NCBI GenBank assembly: GCA_038133505.1
Contig: JAYPTI010000068.1
Span: 1 to 16,416 of the forward strand
Source: JAYQUR01 sp038133505
Lineage (GTDB): Bacteria > Pseudomonadota > Alphaproteobacteria > MPNO01 > UBA830
Direction of reading: 5' to 3'
DNA length: 16,416 nucleotides
The notes under the pieces were generated by a model that did no database searches, was not told where the DNA came from, and saw only the letters and a list, made by a program, of their open reading frames with translations. This document shows positions 7,356-15,730 of this stretch, in pieces. The number at the start of each line of letters is the position of its first letter. Position 1 is the stretch's first letter. The position numbers were made by a program, and so were the translations under genes.

Positions 7356-8432
7356 TTACTTCGGGATCGAGCCGTCGACGCCTTCGACGTAGACGTTCAT
7401 ACCCGCGAGGAACTTGTCGCTGGCATTCTCGCCCGCTTTCACGAGGACGTTGCCCTGCTGGTCCTTGATCTCGCCCGCGAAGGGATGAATCTTGCCGGCG
7501 GCGATGCCGTCCCGCGTTTCCTCGGCGAGCTTCACGACGTCGGCCGGGATCGCCCTGTTGAACGGCGCGAACGCAACCATGCCCGGCTTGATGCCGTCCC
7601 AGGTGTCCTTGGATTCCCAGGTGCCGTCCATCACCGCCTTGGCGCGCGCGATGTAGTACGGACCCCAGTTGTCCATGATCGCGGTCAGGTGCGCCTTCGG
7701 ACCGAAGTTGGTCATGTCGGACGCCTGGCCGACGGCCCAGATGCCGCGCTGTTCGGCGACCTGAACCGGGGCCGGCGAATCCGTGTGCTGCATGATGACG
7801 TCGGCGCCCTGATCGATCAGGGTCTTGGCGGCGTCGGCTTCCTTGCCCGGATCGAACCAGGTCGAAACCCAGACGACCTTGATCTTGATCGCCGGATTGA
7901 CGGACCGCGCGGCGAGGATGGTCGCGTTGATGCCCCGGATGACTTCCGGAATCGGGAACGACGCGACGTAGCCGAGCACGTTCGTCTTGGTCATCTTGCC
8001 GACGATCTTGCCGACGACATAGCGGCCTTCGTAGAAGCGCGCCGAATAGGTCGACACGTTCTTGTCCCGCTTGAAGCCGGTCGCATGCTCGAACTTGACG
8101 TTCGGGAAGCGCTTGGCTACGCGGAGCGTCGGGTTCATGTAACCGAACGAGGTGGTGAAGATGAGATTATGGCCGGTCGTGGCGAGCTTGGTGATCACGC
8201 GCTGGGCGTCGGCGCCTTCCGGCACCTTCTCGACGTAGGTCGTCTTCACCTTGTCGCCGAATGCCTTCTCGATGGCGAGACGGCCCTGATTGTGCTCGTA
8301 GGACCATCCGTTGTCGCCGATCGGACCGACATAGATGAAGCCCACCTTCAACTGAGCCTGGGCGGCCGTGGAAAGACCGACCGCAACCAGCGCGGCGGCT
8401 CCGAGACCGGTAAGTTTCATGGAAATTCGCAT
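7356..8432 (-). CDS. BMP-family ABC transporter periplasmic substrate-binding protein (probable purine or nucleoside binder)
   Basis: This is the periplasmic receptor of the ABC importer encoded just upstream, 358 aa. A Sec signal peptide (hydrophobic core GAAALVAVGLSTA, cleavage after AQA at residue 26) is followed by the BMP/PnrA-type start QLKVGFIYVGPIGDNGWSYEHNQG. There is no lipobox cysteine, so unlike PnrA or BmpA lipoproteins it should be free in the periplasm. Two ATGs three nt apart could start it; I chose 8432 because the strong AAGGAGG (8444–8438) is 5 nt away, against 2 nt for 8435. Members of this family bind nucleosides or related ligands; the surrounding guaD, xdhAB and puuD genes point to a purine base or nucleoside, which is inference. 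The 57-nt gap upstream shows no clear promoter. A terminator follows. Confidence 0.92.
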   Translation of the reverse strand: MRISMKLTGLGAAALVAVGLSTAAQAQLKVGFIYVGPIGDNGWSYEHNQGRLAIEKAFGDKVKTTYVEKVPEGADAQRVITKLATTGHNLIFTTSFGYMNPTLRVAKRFPNVKFEHATGFKRDKNVSTYSARFYEGRYVVGKIVGKMTKTNVLGYVASFPIPEVIRGINATILAARSVNPAIKIKVVWVSTWFDPGKEADAAKTLIDQGADVIMQHTDSPAPVQVAEQRGIWAVGQASDMTNFGPKAHLTAIMDNWGPYYIARAKAVMDGTWESKDTWDGIKPGMVAFAPFNRAIPADVVKLAEETRDGIAAGKIHPFAGEIKDQQGNVLVKAGENASDKFLAGMNVYVEGVDGSIPK

Positions 8433-8489
8433 CATTGCCTCCTTGTTCGATGCACTCGATGACTAAACTGGTTCCTCACGCCGCGGTTG

Positions 8490-9416
8490 TCACCCCGACG
8501 CGTGGAAGTTCTTGCCGAGACATGCCGGCGCGTTCAGACGCGCCTTGGCCTCGTCGCGCGAAATGATCACCAGCACGATGACCGTCGCCAGATAGGGCAG
8601 CATCGACAGAAACTGCGCCGACACCTCGACCCCCATTCCCTGCGCATACAATTGTATGATCGTGATGCCGCCGAAGAGATACGCGCCGAAGAAACCGCGC
8701 CACGGCTTCCACGACGCAAAGACGACCAGCGCAAGCGCGATCCAGCCGCGCCCCGCCGTCATATTCTCGACCCAAAGCGGCGTGTAGGCAAGCGACAGGT
8801 AAGCCCCGCCGATCCCGGCCATCGCGCCGCCGAATAGGATCGCGGCCATGCGGATCAGGGTCACGGAATAGCCGATGGAGTGGGCCGCATCGTGGTTCTC
8901 TCCCACCGCCCGAACCAGAAGCCCGCCGCGGGTGCGGCTCAGGAACCAGGCGACCAGCGCGACGCTTGCCACCGACAGGTAGACCAGCCCGTCCTGTCCG
9001 AAGAGGATCGGCCCGACGATCGGTATCGTCGTGAGCCCGGGAATGTCGAGCTTCGGCAGACCCGGGAAGGTCTTGCCGACATAGCCGTGGCCGATCAGCG
9101 CGCTGAGCCCCAGCCCGAAGATGGTCAATGCAAGGCCGGTCGCGACCTGGTTCGATTGCAGATAGACCGTCAGCACGCCGAATATGAACGCAAGCGCCAG
9201 TCCCGCCGCGGCCCCCGTGACGACGGCGAGCAGGCCGCTTCCGGTCGACACGGCCGTCGCGAATGCGGCGATGGCGCCGATGATCATCATGCCTTCGACG
9301 CCGAGATTGAGAACGCCCGCCTTCTCGACGACCGTCTCGCCGACGGCGGCGAACACCAGCGGCGTCGCGGCCGTGATGATCGTGAGAAGCGCGGGAACCA
9401 GCCAGTCCATGCTCAT
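8490..9416 (-). CDS. ABC transporter permease (purine/nucleoside importer, second permease)
   Basis: This is an integral inner-membrane subunit of the importer, 308 aa and strongly hydrophobic, with about eight to ten predicted helices. The motif EKAGVLNLGVEGMMIIGAI (about residues 31–49) is typical of the BPD_transp_2 permeases that pair with BMP-type binding proteins (YufQ-like). A loop RTRGGLLVRAVGENHDAA (about 185–202) fits the cytoplasmic coupling region that contacts the ATPase. The ATG at 9416 overlaps the stop of the preceding permease as ATGA and has GGAGG 7 nt upstream, so the two should be translated together. The frame continues open far upstream, but that part overlaps the other permease out of frame and is not protein-like. 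Substrate assignment rests on neighbours. Confidence 0.93.
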   Translation of the reverse strand: MSMDWLVPALLTIITAATPLVFAAVGETVVEKAGVLNLGVEGMMIIGAIAAFATAVSTGSGLLAVVTGAAAGLALAFIFGVLTVYLQSNQVATGLALTIFGLGLSALIGHGYVGKTFPGLPKLDIPGLTTIPIVGPILFGQDGLVYLSVASVALVAWFLSRTRGGLLVRAVGENHDAAHSIGYSVTLIRMAAILFGGAMAGIGGAYLSLAYTPLWVENMTAGRGWIALALVVFASWKPWRGFFGAYLFGGITIIQLYAQGMGVEVSAQFLSMLPYLATVIVLVIISRDEAKARLNAPACLGKNFHASG

Positions 9417-10498
9417 TCGCCCGCCTCCTTCGCGACGCTGGGCGCGCCGAGGCGGAACCGGTACTTGATCAGCACGTCGCTCGCCAGCAGGAAGAACAGC
9501 AGCATGCCCTGGAACACGCCGGTCACCGCATTGGGCAGGTTCATGGTGATCTGTGCGGAATCGCCGCCGAGATAGGTGAGCGCCATCAGCAGGCCGGCCA
9601 GCAGGACGCCGAGCGGGTGCAGACGGCCGAGAAACACGACGATGATCGCCGTGAAGCCGTAGCCGGGCGAAATGACCGGCACGATCTGGCCGATCGCGCC
9701 CGACAGCTCGATCGTGCCCGCGAGCCCGGCGCAGCCGCCGGAGATCAGCAACGTCAGCCAGACGAGGCGCTTCTCCTTGTAGCCTGCGAAGCTCGCCGCC
9801 ATCGGCGCCATGCCGATGACCTTGATCTGGAAGCCGATGATGTGACGCGCCATCAGCACCCACCCGGCCGCGACAACGAGCAGCGCCAGCAGCCAGCCGA
9901 CATTGAGGCGCGTTTCCTCGATCAGGACGGGGAGCATCGCGGCCGCGTTGAACAGGCGCGATTCGGGGAAGTTCTGGCCGTCCGGATCCTTCCATGGCCC
10001 GTGCACCAGATAGCTGAGCACGAGCAGCGCGACGTAGGTCAGCATCAGGCTGGTAAGAATCTCGTTGGTATTGAACCGCGTCTTGAGAAGCGCCGGGATC
10101 GCCGCCCACGCCATGCCGCCCGCGACCCCCGCGATCAGCATCAGCGGAAGCAGCAGCGCGAATTCGTCGTTGTAGAAGGCAAGCGCGAGGCCGCCGCCCG
10201 CGAGCGCGCCGATGGTCAGCTGGCCTTCGGCGCCGATGTTCCAGACGTTCGCCTGGAAACCGAACGACAGCCCGACGCCGATCAGCACCAGCGGCGTCGC
10301 CTTGACGCACAGTTCCGCGAAGCCGTTGAGCGACGAGATCGGCTCGATGAAGAAAGTGACGATCGCGCGGACCGGATCGACGCCCATGATCTCGAACATG
10401 ACCATCGCCGTCAGGATGGTGAGCACCACCGCGATCAATGGCGAGACGTAGACCATCGATTTCGACGGTTCCGGCCGCTGTTCCATCCTAATGAGCAT
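9413..10498 (-). CDS. ABC transporter permease (purine/nucleoside importer, first permease)
   Basis: This is the other membrane subunit of the importer, 361 aa, with an N-terminal helix at about residues 20–40 and roughly nine further hydrophobic segments. It carries the marker run ANVWNIGAEGQLTIGALAGG, which matches YufP-like members of the BPD_transp_2 family. The two permeases differ in length and N-terminus, as expected for a heterodimeric channel. The start at 10498 is supported by GAGGAGG (10511–10505) with 6-nt spacing and makes an 11-nt overlap with the end of the ATPase gene. ATG at 10486 is in frame but has a poor ribosome site. The last 20 or so residues are charged and probably cytoplasmic. 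Confidence 0.93.
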   Translation of the reverse strand: MLIRMEQRPEPSKSMVYVSPLIAVVLTILTAMVMFEIMGVDPVRAIVTFFIEPISSLNGFAELCVKATPLVLIGVGLSFGFQANVWNIGAEGQLTIGALAGGGLALAFYNDEFALLLPLMLIAGVAGGMAWAAIPALLKTRFNTNEILTSLMLTYVALLVLSYLVHGPWKDPDGQNFPESRLFNAAAMLPVLIEETRLNVGWLLALLVVAAGWVLMARHIIGFQIKVIGMAPMAASFAGYKEKRLVWLTLLISGGCAGLAGTIELSGAIGQIVPVISPGYGFTAIIVVFLGRLHPLGVLLAGLLMALTYLGGDSAQITMNLPNAVTGVFQGMLLFFLLASDVLIKYRFRLGAPSVAKEAGE

Positions 10499-12017
10499 GG
10501 GCGGCCTCCTCTTCGGAGACGCCGGCCATCAACAGGCCGATCTGTTCCACGGTCATCGTCTCGGACGGTTTCGCGGTCGAAAGCCGTCCCTCGCAGATCA
10601 CTGCGATGCGGTCCGATATCTCGAACAGTTCTTCGAGGTCCTGCGACACGACGAGGACCGCAGCGCCGCCCGCCGCGAGATCGATCAGTTCCTGGCGGAT
10701 AGAGGCCGCCGATCCCGCGTCGACGCCCCAGGTCGGCTGCAGCGCGACGATGACGCCCGGGTCCTGCATGATCTCGCGGCCGATAATGAACTTCTGCAGG
10801 TTACCACCCGACAGGCTGCTGGCGGTGTGCGTGACGCCGGGCGTCTTCACGCGGAACCGTTCGACGACGTCCTCGGCATATTTGGTCGCGACCCCCACCT
10901 GGATGAACCCGTTGCGCACCATGTGCATCCGCGTTGCGGCGGACAGCAGTCCGTTTTCCCAGAGCGACATGTCGGGCACCGCCCCGTGACCCAGCCGTTC
11001 CTCGGGAACCAGCCCGGTGCCGATGACCCGCCGGTCGATGGGACCGAGCCGGCCGACAGGCTTGTCGTCGATCCGAATCGCATCCGCGTCGGAAACGAGG
11101 ACTTCGCCGCTCAGGACCTCCATCAGTTCTCGCTGACCGTTGCCGGCGATACCGGCAATGCCGACGATCTCGCCCGCGCGGACCTGAAGATTGATGCCGT
11201 CGAGATCGGTGCCGTGCTGATGGGTCGACGCCGTCGACAGGTTCCGCAGTTCGAGCTTTACCGCGCCGCCGACCGTCCGGTCGCCGCGCTCGGGGCTGAC
11301 GAGGCTGTCGCCCATCATCATTTCCGCCATCGAGCGCGCGGTCTCGTTGGCCGGCGTGCAGTGCGCCACCACCTCGCCCATCCGCATGATGGTCGCGGCG
11401 TGGCACAGCGCCTTGATCTCCTCGAGCTTGTGCGAAATGTAGAGGATCGAGACGTCCTCTTCCGACAGCCGCCGCAGCGTCTTGAAAAGCTCGTCCACCT
11501 CCTGCGGCGTCAGCACCGACGTCGGCTCGTCCATGATCAGGAGCTGCGGGTCCTGCAGCAGGCAGCGGACGACCTCGATCCGCTGGCGTTCGCCGACGGA
11601 CAGCGTATGGACGTACCGGCCGGGATCCAGAGGCAGGCCGTACTGCGCAGAAACCTCGCGGATGCGTCCGGCAAGGTCGCCCTTTGCGAGTTCGGGCGAG
11701 ATGCCGAGCGCGATGTTCTCCTCGACGGTCATCGCGTCGAACAGCGAGAAATGCTGGAACACCATGCCGATGCCGAGCCGGCGCGCCGCATTGGGGTTGG
11801 CGACGGTGATCTCGTTGCCCTCCCACGACATGGTTCCGCTGTCGGCTTTCTGCACGCCATAGATGAATTTCACCAGCGTCGACTTGCCCGCGCCGTTCTC
11901 GCCGAGCAGCGCGTGAATTTCGCCCGGCATGATCTTCAGGCTGACGTCGTTGTTGGCGACGACGCCGGGATAGGTCTTGGTGATACCGACGAGTTCCAGA
12001 CGCGGCGTATCGGACAT
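10488..12017 (-). CDS. Double-cassette ABC transporter ATP-binding protein (purine/nucleoside importer)
   Basis: This 509-aa cytoplasmic protein has two fused nucleotide-binding domains. Domain 1 (about 6–245) is complete: Walker A GENGAGKST (39–47), Q-loop Q88, signature LSVGERQ (139–145), Walker B LLIMDE (159–164) and H-loop H196. Domain 2 (about 254–500) keeps the signature LSGGNLQ (402–408) but has a degenerate Walker A (AGNGQRE, 291–297), a glutamine (Q427, in ALQPTWGVD) in place of the catalytic glutamate, and Q459 where the H-loop histidine is expected. This asymmetry is usual in the sugar/nucleoside RbsA-like and YufO-like families and suggests one active hydrolysis site. The ATG at 12017 directly abuts the xdhB stop (TGA then ATG), with GGAG just before, so expression is tied to xanthine dehydrogenase. 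The stop is TAG. Confidence 0.95.
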   Translation of the reverse strand: MSDTPRLELVGITKTYPGVVANNDVSLKIMPGEIHALLGENGAGKSTLVKFIYGVQKADSGTMSWEGNEITVANPNAARRLGIGMVFQHFSLFDAMTVEENIALGISPELAKGDLAGRIREVSAQYGLPLDPGRYVHTLSVGERQRIEVVRCLLQDPQLLIMDEPTSVLTPQEVDELFKTLRRLSEEDVSILYISHKLEEIKALCHAATIMRMGEVVAHCTPANETARSMAEMMMGDSLVSPERGDRTVGGAVKLELRNLSTASTHQHGTDLDGINLQVRAGEIVGIAGIAGNGQRELMEVLSGEVLVSDADAIRIDDKPVGRLGPIDRRVIGTGLVPEERLGHGAVPDMSLWENGLLSAATRMHMVRNGFIQVGVATKYAEDVVERFRVKTPGVTHTASSLSGGNLQKFIIGREIMQDPGVIVALQPTWGVDAGSAASIRQELIDLAAGGAAVLVVSQDLEELFEISDRIAVICEGRLSTAKPSETMTVEQIGLLMAGVSEEEAAHAH

Positions 12018-14333
12018 TCAGCGCTCCGCCCGTTGGTGGATGTCATCTAGGGCGGCGAGGATCGCCTCGGGTGTGGCGGGGGCATCCAGATCGGGCAGAT
12101 GCCTGTAGCCCCCTACTCTGGCGACCGCATCGCGGATTGCAAGCCAGACGGCAATCGCGAGCATCAGCGGCGGCTCGCCCACGGCCTTCGATCGGTAGAT
12201 CGTCGGCACGCGGTTGGGAGCGTCTTCGAGGATGTGAACCTTGAAATGCGGCGGCACGTCCCGGCTGCCGGGAATCTTGTAGGTCGACGGCCCGTGCGTC
12301 CGGAGCCGTCCCTTGTCGTCCCAGACGAGCTCTTCCGACGTCAGCCAGCCCATCCCCTGCACGAAGGCGCCCTCGATCTGACCGAGATCGATCGCCGGGT
12401 TCAGCGACGCGCCCACGTCCTGCAGGATATCGGCGGCGAGGACGCGCGATTCGCCGGTCAGCGTGTCGATGACGACCTCGGCGATGCAGGCGCCGTAGGT
12501 GAAGTAATAGAACGGGCTCCCCGTCATCGTCGCCGCATCCCAGTGAATATCGGGCGTGCGGTAATAGCCGGTCGCGGACAGCGAGACGCGTTCCTGCCAT
12601 GTCAGCTGCGCCGCCTCGGCGAACGACAGGCTTTCGTTGCCGGCATAGACGCGGTTCTGGCGGAACTCGATGTCGTCGGGCGACACGCCGCAGCGGCCCG
12701 CCAGCACACCCGCGATCCGCGCCTTGATCTCCGTTGCGGCATTGAAGGCCGCCATGCCGTTCAGGTCGGAACCCGCCGATGCCGCGGTGGGCGCCGTGTT
12801 GGGCACCTTGTCGGTCCGCGTCGCGGAAATCTTCACATTGTCGATGTCGATCTGGAACACCGACGAGACGACCTGGGCCACCTTGACGAACAGGCCCTGC
12901 CCCATCTCCGTGCCGCCGTGGTTCAGGTGCACGCTGCCGTCGGTATAGACGTGCACCAGCGCGCCCGCCTGGTTGAGCGTCGGCAGGTTGAACGAGATGC
13001 CGAACTTCACCGGCATCAGGCCGATGCCCTTCTTCAGCGTCGCGTTCGCCGCGTTGAAGACCTCGATCTCCCGCCGCCGGCCCTCGAGATCGACCTCGCG
13101 CGACAGGCGCTCGACGATTTCGGGCATGACGTTGTCCTGCACCGGCTGGCCGTAGGGCGTGACGTTACGGTCTTCCGTTCCGTACCAGTTGACCGCCCGA
13201 ATTTCGTCGACGGTCTTCCCCAGTTCGTTGGCGATGTGCTCGATCACGGTCTCGATGACGATCATCCCCTGCGGCCCGCCGAAGCCGCGGAATGCCGTGT
13301 TAGAGACCGTATTGGTCTTGCAGGGCCAGCCGCGGAACAGCGCGTTGGGAATGAAATAGGCGTTGTCGCCGTGGCACAGCGCCCGCGCGACCACGCCCGC
13401 CGAGAGGTCCGCGACGTTGCCGGAACGCGCCGCCATGTCGATGACCGCGGCGTCGATGCGGCCGGTATCGTCGAACCCGATCTCATAGCGGAACAGGAAG
13501 TCGTGGCGCTTGCCGGTCGCCTGCATGTCGTCGTCGCGGCGCAGGCGCAGCTTGGCGGGCCGGCGCGTCCTGTCGGCCGCGAGCGCGGCGATGGCCGCGA
13601 TGATCGTCGGCTGGCTTTCCTTGCCCCCGAAGCCGCCGCCCATGCGGCGCACCTCGACCGTCACCGCGTTCGACGGAACGCCGAGCACGTGGCTTACGCC
13701 GTGCTGGACCTCGGTCGGATGCTGCGTCGAGGAATAGACCGTCAGATCGCGATCCTCGTTCGGGACGGCGAGCGCGATATGGGTTTCCAGATAGAAGTGA
13801 TCCTGGCCGCCGCAGCGAACCTCGCCCTCGATGACGTGGGCGGCGGTCTTCATCGCAGCCTCGGCGTCGCCGAATACCATCTTCGGCGGATCGTAGGTGA
13901 ACGCGCCCTTCTCCCACGCCTCCTCGATAGAGAGGATCGCGGGCAGTTCCTCGTACTCGACCGTCACGAGCTTGGCCGCGGCGAAGGCGGCCTCGTAGCT
14001 GTCGGCGGCGACCGCGGCGACCGGCTGGCCGGCATAGGTCGCGACGCCGTCCGCGAAGACGGGCTCGCCGCTGAACGAGGGGGCGATATCGTTCTCTCCG
14101 GGAATGTCGGCGGCGCTGAAGACCGCCGCGACGCCCGACTGCTTGAGGGCTTCGGACGCATCGAGCGACACGATCCGCGCGTGCGCATGCGGGCTCAGGA
14201 CTAGGGCGATTTCGAGCGTTCCCGGCACTGCCGGCATGTCGTCGATATAGACCGCGCGGCCCGTGACGTGCTTCAGGGCGCTGTCGTGGCGGATGCTGGT
14301 ATGCAACGCGCCGGTGATGTCGCCGCCGTCCAT
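12018..14333 (-). CDS. xdhB: Xanthine dehydrogenase molybdopterin-binding subunit XdhB
   Basis: This is the catalytic molybdenum subunit that hydroxylates hypoxanthine and xanthine to urate, 771 aa. The active-site residues known from bovine xanthine oxidoreductase have visible counterparts: Q177 in GGQDHFYLETH, E239 in GGGFGGKES, R317 in ARALC, F351 in NTAFRGFGGPQG, and the base E720 in KAVGEPPL. R317 and E239 are 78 residues apart, exactly as in the bovine enzyme. HGGTEMGQGL (472–481) and the GPSTYKIPG run are also present. At the bovine Phe-Thr substrate-contact pair the sequence here reads F448–N449, a small departure. The ATG at 14333 overlaps the xdhA stop by one base (TGATG). The ABC ATPase gene follows with no gap; the usual cofactor-insertion gene xdhC is not between them. 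Confidence 0.97.
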   Translation of the reverse strand: MDGGDITGALHTSIRHDSALKHVTGRAVYIDDMPAVPGTLEIALVLSPHAHARIVSLDASEALKQSGVAAVFSAADIPGENDIAPSFSGEPVFADGVATYAGQPVAAVAADSYEAAFAAAKLVTVEYEELPAILSIEEAWEKGAFTYDPPKMVFGDAEAAMKTAAHVIEGEVRCGGQDHFYLETHIALAVPNEDRDLTVYSSTQHPTEVQHGVSHVLGVPSNAVTVEVRRMGGGFGGKESQPTIIAAIAALAADRTRRPAKLRLRRDDDMQATGKRHDFLFRYEIGFDDTGRIDAAVIDMAARSGNVADLSAGVVARALCHGDNAYFIPNALFRGWPCKTNTVSNTAFRGFGGPQGMIVIETVIEHIANELGKTVDEIRAVNWYGTEDRNVTPYGQPVQDNVMPEIVERLSREVDLEGRRREIEVFNAANATLKKGIGLMPVKFGISFNLPTLNQAGALVHVYTDGSVHLNHGGTEMGQGLFVKVAQVVSSVFQIDIDNVKISATRTDKVPNTAPTAASAGSDLNGMAAFNAATEIKARIAGVLAGRCGVSPDDIEFRQNRVYAGNESLSFAEAAQLTWQERVSLSATGYYRTPDIHWDAATMTGSPFYYFTYGACIAEVVIDTLTGESRVLAADILQDVGASLNPAIDLGQIEGAFVQGMGWLTSEELVWDDKGRLRTHGPSTYKIPGSRDVPPHFKVHILEDAPNRVPTIYRSKAVGEPPLMLAIAVWLAIRDAVARVGGYRHLPDLDAPATPEAILAALDDIHQRAER

Positions 14334-15730
14334 CAGACCTGCACCACTTCGAGGGGTTCGGACGCGCCGTCGAGATCGCGGAACAGGCGCAGGAAGATAT
14401 TCGCCGCGACCTTGCCGCGGTAGCCGGCGGTCGCGCGATGATCGTCGATGGGCGAGAAGTCCTCGCCCGTCCTCGCCCCCGCCGCAGCGAACGCGTCTTC
14501 AGTCCAGTCCGCCCCGCCGAGCGCGGCCTCAGCCGCGGCGGCTCGCTTCGGCGTCGCCGCCATGCCGCCGAACGCGATGCGGGCGGATGCGACGCTGCCG
14601 TTGCTGCGGGAGATCCGGAACGCGCCGACGACGGCGGATATGTCCTGGTCGTAGCGTTTCGAGACCTTGTAGACCCGGAAGCTCTCGCCGCCCTTCAGCT
14701 TGGGTATATGGATGGAGCGGATGACCTCGCCGTCCCGCAACGCGGTCTTGCGGTAATCGAGGAAGAAATCCTCGGTCGCGAGTTCGCGGGTACCGCCGGG
14801 ACCGGCGAGCGTCAGCGTCGCGCCGAGCGCGATCAGGCATGGCGGGGTGTCGCCGATCGGCGACGCGTTCCCGACATTCCCGCCGATCGTGCCGAGATTG
14901 CGGATCTGGCGCGATCCGATCCGGCGAATGAGCCGGGCGAAGGACGGCCAGTTCTGGGCGATCAGCGGAAGCGCCTCCGTGTAGGTGACCGCGGCGCCGA
15001 ACGTAACGGCATCCTCCGTCTCCTCGATCCGGCGCAATTCGGCGACGTTTGCGGTGGAAATCACGACCGGGGGCCGCTTGCGCTCCTTGCTGACGGAGAG
15101 CCCTAGATCGGTTCCGCCCGCGATCAGCATCGCATCCGGGTGGGCCGCGCGAATCTGGATAAGATCGGAAAGCGTGGCCGGGGAATGAAAGACAGTGCCC
15201 CCGCCGTCCTGCACCGGCGCCGCCGTCGACGGCGTCGCGGGCATAAAGGTCACCGGCTGCCGGCAGGCCGCGCGCGCCGCCTCGACAATGGGCCGGTAGC
15301 CGGTACACCGGCAGAGATTGCCCGCAAGCGCATCGTGGATCGTCTCGTCGTCGATCGCCTCGCCGGTCTGGCCGAGCGCGAACAGCGCGCCGACGAAGCC
15401 CGGCGTACAGAACCCGCATTGCGTTCCGTCGCCTTCGGCCATCGCCTGCTGCACCGGTACGGGCGCGCCGCCGTTGAGCTTCTCGAGCCCCTCGACGGTC
15501 AGGATCTCCTCGCCGTCGGCCTGGCCGATCTGCATCAGGCAGGCGTTCACCGCCTCCACCGCGCCGTTCCGACGGACGCGGACCACCGTGCACGCGCCGC
15601 AATCGCCCTCGGCGCAACCTTCCTTCGTTCCGGTCAGCCCTCTCTTCTCGCGGACGAAATCGAGCATCGTCATCGACGGCGAAACGCCGCGCGCCTCGAC
15701 CGTCTCGCCGTTGAGAACGAAACGGGTCAC
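14333..15730 (-). CDS. xdhA: Xanthine dehydrogenase iron–sulfur/FAD subunit XdhA
   Basis: This subunit carries electrons from the molybdenum centre of XdhB to NAD+, 465 aa. The ferredoxin-like [2Fe-2S] domain has C39, C44, C47 and C64 (GCAEGDCGACTVV … NAC). The second cluster has C105, C108, C140 and C142 (QCGFCTPG … NLCRCTGYRPI). The FAD domain (from about 180) shows LIAGGTDLGL (202–211) and TIGGNVGNASPIGD (281–294), and the C-terminal CO-dehydrogenase-flavoprotein-type domain follows from about 350. The start is GTG at 15730, forming a GTGA overlap with the puuD stop and preceded by AAGG at 6 nt. The frame stays open upstream, but that part is out-of-frame puuD sequence. With XdhB it matches the two-subunit R. 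capsulatus-type enzyme. Confidence 0.96.
   Translation of the reverse strand: MTRFVLNGETVEARGVSPSMTMLDFVREKRGLTGTKEGCAEGDCGACTVVRVRRNGAVEAVNACLMQIGQADGEEILTVEGLEKLNGGAPVPVQQAMAEGDGTQCGFCTPGFVGALFALGQTGEAIDDETIHDALAGNLCRCTGYRPIVEAARAACRQPVTFMPATPSTAAPVQDGGGTVFHSPATLSDLIQIRAAHPDAMLIAGGTDLGLSVSKERKRPPVVISTANVAELRRIEETEDAVTFGAAVTYTEALPLIAQNWPSFARLIRRIGSRQIRNLGTIGGNVGNASPIGDTPPCLIALGATLTLAGPGGTRELATEDFFLDYRKTALRDGEVIRSIHIPKLKGGESFRVYKVSKRYDQDISAVVGAFRISRSNGSVASARIAFGGMAATPKRAAAAEAALGGADWTEDAFAAAGARTGEDFSPIDDHRATAGYRGKVAANIFLRLFRDLDGASEPLEVVQV

Noticed and set aside
8443..8460. Short direct repeat TCGATG-CAC-TCGATG upstream of the binding-protein gene, considered as an operator
   Set aside because: Only 6-bp repeats in a 57-nt gap, not palindromic, easily due to chance, and no nearby promoter elements.
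5988..8462. Very long plus-strand open frame (about 824 codons) opposite guaD and the binding-protein gene
   Set aside because: It mirrors real minus-strand genes with clear catalytic motifs, spans the terminator and gene gap, and its translation is rich in Arg, His, Asp and Ala with no recognisable domain, as expected for antisense frames in high-GC DNA.
9417..10310. Apparent N-terminal extension of the second permease, suggesting a fusion
   Set aside because: It is the first permease read out of frame; both permeases have their own starts with ribosome sites.
10491..12050. Long plus-strand open frame opposite the ABC ATPase
   Set aside because: Antisense shadow of a gene with all ABC motifs; no domain, and it runs past the gene junction.
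12099..14204. Long plus-strand open frame opposite xdhB
   Set aside because: Low-complexity Arg/Asp/His-rich translation with no motif; the opposite strand encodes a complete XdhB.
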